Shown here one piece after another: positions 1-8,400 of a stretch of 21,076 nt of DNA (position 1 is the first letter of the stretch; every line of letters starts with the position of its first letter). The notes beneath the pieces were generated by a model. That model searched no databases. It had not been told where the DNA came from and saw only the letters and a program-made list of their open reading frames with translations. A program made the position numbers and the translations under genes. Origin of the DNA: Pelargonium cotyledonis (taxonomy: Eukaryota; Streptophyta; Magnoliopsida; Geraniales; Geraniaceae); the NCBI GenBank assembly GCA_036897625.1, contig JAYMTA010001226.1, forward strand, positions 1-21,076. The letters run 5' to 3'.

Positions 1-470
1 TATAATAAGATGAGTTTAATGCCATTGAAATAAAGCTGAAAAGGTGGTTCAAATGTTGTTTCGAATTGAAGACAGTGATGATGATTTAGGGACAATCATG
101 TAATTAATCAATGAGAGCATGAGGATAGATTGGTACAAAATAAATCTTCTCTTTCCTCCTTCTCCCCCGCAGTTACAAAACTGTAACTTCTTAAAAAACA
201 CTCTCTCCTCCTTTTGCATAGTTGGCAGACCAAAGAGGAGGAGAGAGAATGAAGTTTGCCAAACAAAACCAATGCCTTTATATCCTAGGTGGAGGGGAAA
301 ATGGAGTAAAAAAGGGGAACTTAGAGTTCCCAAACAAGCACTGAAGCAAATCCAATTAGAAAGGGCCCATCAAGTCATCAACGGTCAAGAAACATTTACA
401 ATCTGATCTGCTACAGCAGTACTGTACTGTTTCCCTCCAAGAAACGCAACGCATGATTCAAATTTTGCAG
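1..470. other. Intergenic DNA upstream of gene 1, no gene seen
   Basis: There are open frames on both strands, but none shows a recognisable domain, codon pattern or exon-like boundary. The stretch holds purine-rich and pyrimidine-rich patches around 150-330. I see no target-site duplication or terminal repeat that would define a mobile element, and the left end of the window may cut through something larger. Confidence 0.5.
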
Positions 471-479
471 CAGAAGCAT

Positions 480-599
480 CACGTGACCTGTCACGTGGGC
501 TCCATCTAAAGAACCAGAATTGCTTCTTCTTGCTTTTCTAGCCAAGAAAACAAAATTTCACTTTTTTGTTTTACACAGTTCAGAGATCTCTATATATAA
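480..599 (+). promoter_or_regulatory. Core promoter of gene 1: paired G-boxes and TATA box
   Basis: Two perfect CACGTG palindromes lie at 480-485 and 492-497, 12 bp apart and so roughly on one face of the helix. In plants such G-boxes bind bZIP and bHLH factors linked to light, ABA and temperature signalling. A TATA box (TATATATAA) follows at 591-599, which would place transcription start near 620-632. No ATG occurs between the TATA box and the inferred split start codon, so a leader of about 35-40 nt would carry no upstream ORF. The assignment to gene 1 rests on position and spacing. Confidence 0.6.
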
Positions 600-661
600 A
601 CAGAAGATCAAGAAATCGAAAAATCAGACACCATTTGAAATTTCGATTCGAACCCAGAAAG

Positions 662-2421
662 AGTGAGCTCGATCTTAGTATTGGGTTCTTCTCATTTTTC
701 GATTTTGTTTTCGGGTTTTCATTTTCTGTTTGTTCTTGTTTTCGTTTTTTTTTTTTGCAGTGTTTCCGAGAGTGAAGGTGAGAGATCAAGAACTAGATGT
801 TCATGATCATCAAGATCAAGTGATTTTTCGACTCGGTAAGTGTTTGATACTGAATTTTTATGGTAGTTTCGGGTTATTAGTTTCGGTTTATCACAGTTCT
901 TTGTTCAATGAAGCTAATCTTTTTGTTTTTGGTTGCAGAGAAGGAGAATCGGATCAAATCAAGTCCTCGAAGCGACAAAAGATCGAAGATTTGTGTTCCA
1001 AACTCGCCGGATTTGTGTAAAATCAAGTTTCTGAAACTTTTTGTAGTGTGATCTGTGATATTAATGTACTGTGTTTTGTCAATGACAGTGAAGATTGGCA
1101 ACAAAAATGGTGAAAATATCAAGCTGAGTGTTAAATCATCGCCTGTTCTTCGTCCTCGGGCCGTCTTGTCGAGTCCTGGTAATTTGAAAAAAAAAAACCT
1201 GTTCTTTATTGTTTTTATTTTGATTCAATGATGTGATGTTCTTGTTATTATAAGTTGAGTACAAAAGTAGTGAGAAAATGTAGTGTCACTAGAGTTGACA
1301 ATTTAAATTTCAGATTTCGGTTGACGGGACTTAAACCCGCTGTGTGAAAAGGGTGTGGGTTAGAGCTACAATAGACAATTTGGATTTGACAATGTGGGCA
1401 CCTGAAACCTAACCTAAAATATTGCGGGTTAAGGTTGAGTGTTCCCAATTAGGGCAAACCCTTTTGCAAGTTGAGTACTAGTACCACACTTATTTCAAGT
1501 TGTTCCTAGGTTAGGCAATTTGCAACCTTAACTAGTAACGCCACGTCTAGTAAGAATTGATGATTCAAGTTGAAAAGACCTGACTCAACTTGATCCATGA
1601 GATGTATGAGTTGCAGAAATTCATCGTGAATCGGGTGAGATAAAGGTGGCAATATAGGTTTCGGAGGCGAAAGTGGTGTGGGCTCATTTGGGTTTTGGAC
1701 CATGTGATGGGTCAAGTTTTATAGTCAAACTGTGTTGGTTTGTCATACTCTACACAAAAAATGTTACTATATTCTATGTTTCCCATACAACAAAAAAATA
1801 ATCATATCTACTTTGTGCGACCCAAGACTTTTAATAGTACGTGTCATATTTTTAGTTCCACATTACGGTTAGTTTAAAGTCGCAACACACATGAGATCAG
1901 TTATACACTAAATGATATTTTTGTCAATTTTTCATTACATTCAGTGTCGTGCATAATATTTGAATTTAGATCTCAACTATAATATTGTAACACTCAAAAC
2001 ACCGATTTGACAATGTTTAAATTACTAAAATGCCATTGGCTTACCATCTTCCAAACTATTTGAAACTTTAAATGACTTGTGTTGTTTTTAATTTTCAGAC
2101 AATGATGACATGATTGGGAGCATAAACATGTCAAGCAATGAAAGATCCTTGACCTCCAAGAAACCCAAATCAGAGCAAAAGACACCATCCAAAGCTAGGG
2201 TTTGCACAACTCCATTTCAAGCAAAACTCAAAGGCTCCAATGAAGAATCTCCCAAGAAGTTGAGTCAAAAGGGAAAATCTTTGGCTTTGAAGAATTGTGA
2301 TTTGGATCAAAAGGCACCTAAAGTTGAGTCTCCATTGAGTGCATGTAGAGTGAACAAGGAAGCACCTACCAAGAAGCAAAAAACACTTGCAAAAATCGGT
2401 GTACGCTCGGGTGATCGTTAA
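662..2421 (+). CDS. Small basic protein with KEN box, D-box and SP/TP sites; function unknown
   Basis: I do not recognise the family. Inferred coding exons are 662 (one base), 761-835, 939-1016, 1089-1178 and 2099-2421, giving 188 residues. Exon 1 ends AAAGA before donor GTGAGC at 663. The A joins TG at 761-762 to make the ATG, in frame with everything downstream; no in-frame ATG exists otherwise until 2110. The protein begins MFPRVKVRDQELD, is rich in Lys and Ser, and has no membrane segment or signal peptide. It looks largely disordered. Visible motifs are a KEN box (residues 27-29), a canonical D-box RAVLSSPDN (75-83), six SP and two TP sites including TPSK and SPKK (full CDK consensus), and basic clusters near the C-terminus. 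These suggest a nuclear protein phosphorylated by CDK and degraded through APC/C, which is inference. In plan it resembles securin-type proteins, but no sequence identity was recognised. The weakest points are the choice of exon 1 donor and the 1016/1089 join. Confidence 0.68.
1290..1456 (-). mobile_element. Degraded hAT-like MITE in intron 4 of gene 1
   Basis: The segment opens with TAGAGTTGACAATTT, the terminal repeat of the family best seen at 18039-18295. It continues with a matching AAGGGTGTGGGTT block and a CTAACCTAAAA block in the order expected for the reverse orientation. The far end is eroded and approximate, and no convincing 8-bp target duplication is left. The rest of this 920-nt intron (to 2098) shows nothing I can name. 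Confidence 0.5.
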
Positions 2422-2530
2422 ACAAGTGAAGAAGTAAAATATTGTTCTGATCAATGCTAGCCGATATAAATTGTGGCGAACAATCTTTGAGTCGTTTCAG
2501 AGTATGCAAATGTCATAAACAGTGTGGTCT

Positions 2531-3101
2531 AAACTAAGAGGGTTAAATATTTCGAGACCCCTTGTACTCGTTTTTATTAATTTGTTGGCCCTTACACTCA
2601 GACTTTAGATATCGACTTTAATTTTTTAATTTTTTTCACCTTGAAACTTGCTGTAGCAGGTTACCTCATGCCACTTCATCAATTTTGGCACATCACCTAT
2701 GCCACACCACCGGTTTTGCAACATAAGCAGGCCACGGAGGAGGTGGCAGTGCCTAGATATGGTGGAAACGAGAGCAGCCGGGTTGCCGAGGAGAGTGCCC
2801 AGATCTTCTTGGATTGGGAATCTTCTTAGATTTGGGTTTCACAAAACCCTAACTCTCTACTTTTTCTTTTATGTATTTGAGTTGAATGTATAGGCTGAAT
2901 CAAATAAAACTAACAAGTAATGTTTTATATTATTATAATAAAGTAATGTGGTATGGAGTAACCTGTTGTAGCAAGTCATTGGGTTAAATGGACTAAAATA
3001 ATAAAATTCGGGGTTCTATATGACTAATGTCTGAGTATATGAGTCAACAAATTAATAAAAACGAGTTTAAAGGGTCCTGAAATATTTAACCCAAACTAAG
3101 A
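2531..3101. mobile_element. MULE-type non-autonomous DNA transposon with perfect 9-bp target duplication
   Basis: The element itself is 2540-3092 (553 bp). It is flanked by identical 9-bp copies of AAACTAAGA at 2531-2539 and 3093-3101, the duplication length typical of Mutator-like elements. The ends are long inverted repeats: 2540-2676 pairs with 2941-3092, both starting GGGTTAAATATTTC and both ending in a GCAGGTTAC-like block next to the interior, with small gaps. The interior (2677-2940) is more GC-rich than its surroundings and contains AAACCCTAACTCTC, a leader-like motif of plant genes, so it may be a captured host fragment. No transposase was seen. It lies 118 bp past the stop codon of gene 1 and could sit in, or form, that gene's 3' end. 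The perfect duplication argues for a fairly recent insertion. Confidence 0.85.
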
Positions 3102-3480
3102 AAAGTTGTGTAATTACAAGTTTAAATATGAAATGATATGTTAAAGAAGGAAACTAAGGTTTATTGGAATTAAGCAATAGTGCAAAACATTATATGCTGG
3201 ATTTTAACGCAAATGCATTTGGGGTTTCCAGGCCCAAAATGGACCGTTTCAAATGATTTATATTATTATAAATTGTTTATAGTAGGAAAGAACGGTGGTG
3301 TAATGTATTTCATAATTACTCACTCCAATACAACACAACTAGGATCAATTACATTCGGGTCGGTCCGGTTCCCGAGTCACAATTCCTCTGGGTCAAGCTT
3401 GTACAACACCCTCAATTACATTGATTTTTGAGACCTCATATTCAAAATGAAAACTTTATATATAGGGATTGAGTAGGAAT
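3102..3480. other. Intergenic DNA, no gene seen
   Basis: This AT-rich stretch shows no exon-like structure. It contains an 11-bp direct repeat (TCAATTACATT at 3345-3355 and 3412-3422) that flanks a 56-bp more GC-rich segment. This could be the trace of a small insertion or only chance. Confidence 0.4.
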
Positions 3481-3634
3481 TAGAGGTGATAATTTGGAAT
3501 CTAGACCGTATCCGGGTTTTAGTTGGATAGGCACAATCCAACCCCGACATGAAAAGGGTGTGAGTTTCGAGTCGGAAATGTCACGGTTCACAGGGAGGTG
3601 TCGTGTATCATGTTGTGACCCAAATTGGTATATC
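3481..3634 (-). mobile_element. Degraded hAT-like MITE upstream of PRP39
   Basis: The left end, TAGAGGTGATAATTTGG, matches the hAT-like MITE terminus. An internal AAAAGGGTGTGAG block matches the reverse-orientation copies. The right end, around GACCCAAATTGG, is eroded and its limit is approximate. Flanking octamers agree only weakly, so there is no firm target duplication. Confidence 0.42.
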
Positions 3635-3682
3635 GTAAATTTTTTGGGCTGAGAGAAATGCAATGAGCTCATCAAGAAGTAA

Positions 3683-3772
3683 TGGGCCGAGGCCCAACCC
3701 AAAGTCCAACCCCGACGTGTCAGTTTATGGGCCTGGGCCTGGAGCCACAGTAGTCGGATGTGATGACGTGGC
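3683..3772 (+). promoter_or_regulatory. PRP39 promoter: four site II motifs and bZIP-type ACGT sites
   Basis: TGGGCC occurs at 3683-3688, 3728-3733 and 3734-3739, and inverted (GGCCCA) at 3691-3696. Site II elements of this kind are bound by TCP factors in plants and mark housekeeping, ribosomal and RNA-processing genes. ACGTGTC near 3715-3721 and TGACGTGGC at 3764-3772 are ACGT-core sites of the type bound by bZIP proteins. No clear TATA box follows. A CT-rich tract at about 3892-3916 suggests a TATA-less start in that area. Confidence 0.6.
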
Positions 3773-3879
3773 GAACAGCTGCGAAAAGTCACTAGTTTTA
3801 ACGGACAGGATCCATAAGATCAAGTCCATCAACGGTGCAGATTCCACTTTACTAGGAACTACGTGCACACGCACCACAC

Positions 3880-4041
3880 ACAAACACACTCCTGCTCCTT
3901 CTCTCTCTCTCCCTCAGTGTTTTCGTTTCAGAACCAGAAATACACAAAACGAAACCGAAAAAAATCTCAAAGGGCTCAAATTTCAATTCGTCAGTCTCTG
4001 AACTCTCTGCTCTCCGAGCGACGTCGTTTCTTCACCTTCCG
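3880..4041 (+). other. PRP39 non-coding first exon (5' leader)
   Basis: The exon begins in or near the CT-rich tract (exact start unknown) and ends at CCG before donor GTAAGG at 4042. It contains no ATG. It is followed directly by an intron whose first 110 bases carry three telo-box-like motifs (TTTAGGGTTTAGGG, GAAACCCTAA, CTAGGGTTTTAGG). This is a common arrangement in plant genes of the translation and RNA-processing class. The join to the coding exon at 5363 or 5395 is inferred. Confidence 0.65.
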
Positions 4042-4203
4042 GTAAGGCCTCGGCGATTTTCTCAGCCGCTGGTTCGGTTTGTTACAGTTCTTTTTTCCGT
4101 CATTTAGGGTTTAGGGTTGCGAAACCCTAATTTTCACGTCTCGCTAGGGTTTTAGGCCTTTTTTGAGTTTGATTTGTGGTAATGGATTCAGATTGTTATG
4201 CTT

Positions 4204-4650
4204 ATGTAGCATATTATTGTACTGTGTAGTGACTAGTGAAGCTGTTAGCTAGCTCAAGGTTTGGTTTTGTTTTGTTCTGGTTTCGGTTATGGCTGGTCCA
4301 ATAGCTTAATGAGGGGTGTTAAAGTATTTTTAGGGCTGGGGTTTATGAAATTGTTAAAGGGATGAAGATTTTTCAATTTGTTAGACTCTTAGGCCGTTGT
4401 TTTTAGCTTAATCTGAGTGAATGGGCTCAAATTATCCTTTAGATGTAGCATGTTATTGTACCGTGTGGTGAATAGTGAGGCTGGTAGCTAGCTCAAGGTT
4501 TTGTTTTAGTCAGTTTTTAACTTGTTTTTGTGAGAATATAAGTTGGTTTTTAGCTTATTTTTGGTTGATGGATTCAGATTATCATGTTATTGTGCGGTGT
4601 AGTAAATAGTGAGGCTGGTAGCTAACTGAAGTTGGCTTTTGTCATGGTTG
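4204..4650 (+). repeat. Three diverged copies of a repeat in the PRP39 leader intron
   Basis: Blocks starting near 4204, 4443 and 4581 share the pattern ATGTAGCAT-GTTATTGTAC-GTGTGGTG followed by GAGGCTGGTAGCTAGCTCAAGG. Copies differ by substitutions and small gaps. They look like ancient tandem or segmental duplications inside the intron. No terminal repeats or target duplications mark them as transposons. Confidence 0.6.
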
Positions 4651-4694
4651 CTATAGGTTACAGAAGGGTATTCAATTATTTTGAGAATCGTTTT

Positions 4695-5215
4695 TTTTTT
4701 ATCAAATTGTTGAAGAGATGGAGATTTTTTTTTGTTATGGTATTTGTAGTCACTATGGTGTGGAGGTTTTGTATTTTGGGATGGTTGATCTGACAGCTTA
4801 CGCAAGGACATTGAAGTATTTTGGGTGTTGGCTTGATCAAATTCCTAAAGAGATGAAGATTTTTTTGTTTGTATTTGTAGTGTTAAATGTTAGGATGATT
4901 TGTAGATTTTGGCTTTTGTGATGGACCGATGGTTGATCTGATAGCATACCCAGAACATTGAAGTATTTTGAGAGTTGGGTTTTATCAAATTGTTGAAGAG
5001 ATGAAGTTTTTTGTTTGTTTTTGTATTTGTAGTTTTAAATGTTTGCAGATTTTGGCTTTTGTGATGTTTTTTTCTGATAGCTTAGTGAAGTATATTCAAG
5101 TATTTTGGGAATTGGGTTTTATCAAATTGTTGAAGAGACGGAGATTTCGGTTTGTTTTTGTAGTGTTAAATGTCATGATGGTTGGCAGACTTTTGTTTGT
5201 AGTTTTGTTAACTTT
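4695..5215 (+). repeat. Degenerate tandem repeat, about four units of 135-148 bp, in the PRP39 leader intron
   Basis: The anchor ATCAAATTGTTGAAGAGATG or a close variant starts at 4701, 4836, 4984 and 5121. Each is followed by a T-rich GTTTGTATTTGTAGTGTTAAATG block and GATTTTGGCTTTTGTGATG-like sequence. A more diverged anchor lies near 4345. The array fills most of the 3' half of the leader intron. Its T-rich composition is compatible with splicing, so the array may have expanded without harm. Leader introns of plants can enhance expression, but no such effect can be read from the sequence. Confidence 0.7.
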
Positions 5216-5382
5216 TATTCTGGTAACAAGCTGATAAGAAATTATAGAATGTGTGTATAATACTAATTCAGGAAAAAAAATTGTTACAACATTAGAGATG
5301 CATGCAACTAAAACTGAGAATTTGAAGTTTTCCTTTTTATTTTTTTTTGTTGGATTTCATAGGACCCAATTTAGATCTGTTT

Positions 5383-5451
5383 ATGATTTTGCAGTTAGTA
5401 TTCTCAAGGGAAGCTTTTGTAGATCGAGTATGGGAGATAGTGAAACAATAG
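5383..5451 (+). promoter_or_regulatory. Conditional upstream ORF overlapping the PRP39 start codon
   Basis: An ATG at 5383 opens a 22-codon frame that ends past the main ATG at 5430, in a different frame. It is present in the mRNA only if the leader intron ends at the acceptor TTTCATAG (AG at 5361-5362). If the acceptor ATTTTGCAG (AG at 5393-5394) is used, the upstream ATG is removed. Both acceptors have T-rich tracts before them. A scanning ribosome meeting this ATG would be expected to make less PRP39. Confidence 0.5.
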
Positions 5452-8400
5452 TTGCTCAAACATCTGCAGTATATGCTTCGAGTGGCTATGATGAACCTAC
5501 CTCTAGTGTTGTTCCTGAGGCTACTGGTGATTACGCATCTTCTGGTGCTCCGACAGAAGGAACTTTTACTGAGCCTACGAGTTCCATTATAGACGATGGA
5601 AATAAAAATGGTCCTGATCCGGTTTCTGCTATGCAAGAAGACCATGCTTATACAGCTCATGAGACTGCCCCAGCTTCTAGAGTGAACGAATCTACTGCTT
5701 ATGACGCTTCTGTAAATGGTAATGTTACTGCTGAATCTGGCAACATCACATCGGTTGAAAATGGAAATCCTTTAGATAATGTGGGTTCTGCAGCAACTGA
5801 ACAACAGTTTGCAGATGGGTCTGGTAAGTTTGTTTTCATCTGCTATGTTGATATTGAGTATGCAAAGGTTAAGATTTGTGAGCTTGTGTTTCAAATTTGT
5901 AGACTTGTTCATGAGATAAAATCTGTAGCGTATTGTGAAAATATAATATTCAATATATAGTCTACAAAGTATGGATATATTGCTCTCATAGAAATTGATG
6001 GCGGGTTTCGTACGTCCTAGAGGTTAACATTATATGTGGTGCAATACCTAAAACCTAGATATGTATCACTTTTATGCCATTGTTATGTCTCATTTTTTTA
6101 AAAAATTTCTAGTCAAGTTGTTACCACTCAAAAGAGACAGAAAGGTTCACAGGACATACTACATGTAAATGTATATATTTGTTCTTTTTAGTTTTTGTTA
6201 TTGATAGCATGTCTCATCTAGTACGTTTCATTTACTTCTCTTCTTGTCAATATGTAGTGCCTGCTATGTCTGCTGAAGAAGAGCGGCTATGGAGCATTGT
6301 GAGGGTGAATTCGTTGGATTTTAATTCTTGGACTGAGCTCATTGATGAGACCGAGAAGGTAGCGGAGGTATGTCAACATGCTTGAGCTTTTAATGGAGCT
6401 TTCAAATTACATGTGACCGATTCTGCTCTTTGCAATTTAAATGAAACATTTTGTGGTTTAGTTGAACTATCCTTACATCTGAATATCTGATAAGTCAGAC
6501 ATCTTTTTACATTTGTGCTAAATATGTGTATATGCTATTTTGATTTATATCTGGATCGCAATAATCCCTAAACATTTACTTTGTCAGTGTGCAAAAATGT
6601 GTTCAATATCTTTATTATTGCTTACTGTCCTGTTTTAGTCACATGTTCCATTCAAAACATTCTGTTAGTTTAGGCATATACTGCTTCTTATTATGTGCAC
6701 ACTAATGCATCCCTATCCTCTCATTAGCTGGCATTGTTATTCAACATATATGATGATTTGATTACCTTTTTCTTTTATCCTGAAACTTAAAAGTATTTTG
6801 TAATTTGTATCCATATGCAGGACAACATTTTGAAAATTCGAAAAGTTTATGATGCTTTCTTGGCAGAATTTCCCTTGTGTTATGGTTATTGGAAGAAGTA
6901 TGCAGACCATGAGGCAAGATTTGGTTCAATTGAGAAAGTTGTGGAAGTTTATGAACGTGCAGTTCAAGGGGTTACTTATTCTGTGGACATTTGGTTGCAT
7001 TACTGTATATTTGCCATAAGCACATATGGAGATCCTGACACTGTGCGAAGGTAATAACCATTTATCTATCCATTCTTGTTGTTTGTTAGCAAGGAGAGAT
7101 CATGGTTGTGTGTTTTTCTTAGTCTCATGAATGTGCAATATCCTCTTTTGCTTTCTAACCTGATTTCAATATGCCTTCAACAGTGTTCCTTCACATAAAT
7201 GGCGGAAAGGTTTAATGGGGATGCACTTCAGAAATAAATTTTCTGATGTGCAAACCCTTGATTTTGAGGCTACTGTACGGGATAGCTATTTGAAATACTT
7301 TTAGAATTTAATTCAACATTTTGGCTTTATTATACCCCTTCTTTATTCCTTTTTTCTTCGGAGGCATGTGTCATAGTCATGTAGTTATTCATGAAATATG
7401 GCTGTTTTTAACTTTGACACTTTGAGGGGCATCAATAAGCAAATTGCTGATGGGAAGATCTCGTCCAGCTAACGGCTAACATGGCCTCTATCACTGCTCC
7501 ATTTCACGGACATAGTATGGTTTTTTCAGGAAGGTAAATGCAGCGTTTGGATGTGTCATATGCTGTTGAGTGAATTCTTCCTTCTCTCTCAACATTTGCG
7601 CCACTGTCTCTCATTCACGGATGTCTTAACATTGGCTGCTTTGATATTCATACTCATATAATGATGTTACCTATAATTCTGACAGGCTATTTGAACGAGG
7701 ATTAGCTTACGTTGGAACTGATTATCTGTCTTACACTCTCTGGGATAAGTATATAGAATATGAATACTCACAGCTGCAGTGGGGTCGGCTTGCCATGATT
7801 TATACAAGGATCTTAGAGAATCCAAATCAACAACTTGATCGTTATCTGAACAGGTGATTCATAAGTTTCAGCTTGTGCTGTTATGTGCGAGAAATTCTGA
7901 ACAGTTTTAATTTATATATGTTTTTAAGGGGATTGTGTTACTTTGGGTTAAGTTTTATAGAATACAATTGAGAAAGCATATCAAGGAATGTCAGTTTTCG
8001 ATGAGTTGAAAACAATTGCCCCCATAAATGAATATGTGTTCCGCATTGATTCATCTATTCTTTTCGGAAACCTATTTGTACAATTGTACCAAACTTTCTG
8101 TGTGAAGTTATCTTTGCTTTGTGATTGCATCTTTAAGCTGCTCCGTACTATAATTGAAAATGTCTATAGGAATCTAGGGTTGTTTTTTCCTTGTCAACAG
8201 ATTTTATTATAGTATTTTTATACTTGTATCTATGATTTTGAAGTGATTATTTCATGCATTAGCTCATATGCATCGATGACTGCCCTAAAATATGACAGCT
8301 AGGACATAGCATGTGCAAATATATTTATGTCTGCATATTCACGCACTTACAATGCATCTGTACTCATTTCAAATTGTTTAGTTTTTAATATTCCTCATGT

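Noticed and set aside
49-406. Overlapping open frames on both strands at the left end
   Set aside because: No recognisable domain, no splice context and no codon bias. They overlap each other on opposite strands in composition-biased DNA.
778-780. GTG as a non-AUG start for gene 1
   Set aside because: Considered because no ATG lies in frame in the genome, but the spliced A|TG at 662/761 gives a normal start just upstream in the same frame.
566-789. Open frames across the first intron of gene 1
   Set aside because: They run through a T-rich intron with a clear acceptor at 760. The residues are Phe/Arg-rich translation of poly-T, not protein.
797-823. First genomic ATG of gene 1, eight codons
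   Set aside because: It is out of frame with the KEN/D-box frame, ends almost at once, and no splice choice I could find joins it to the main frame.
662-2421. Gene 1 as a PATRONUS-type securin
   Set aside because: The motif order is similar, but I recognise no sequence similarity beyond the short degrons, so the name is not justified.
5253-5429. N-terminal extension of PRP39 upstream of 5430
   Set aside because: That part has no ATG in frame with a suitable start and crosses the acceptor region of the leader intron. The residues are T-rich translation.
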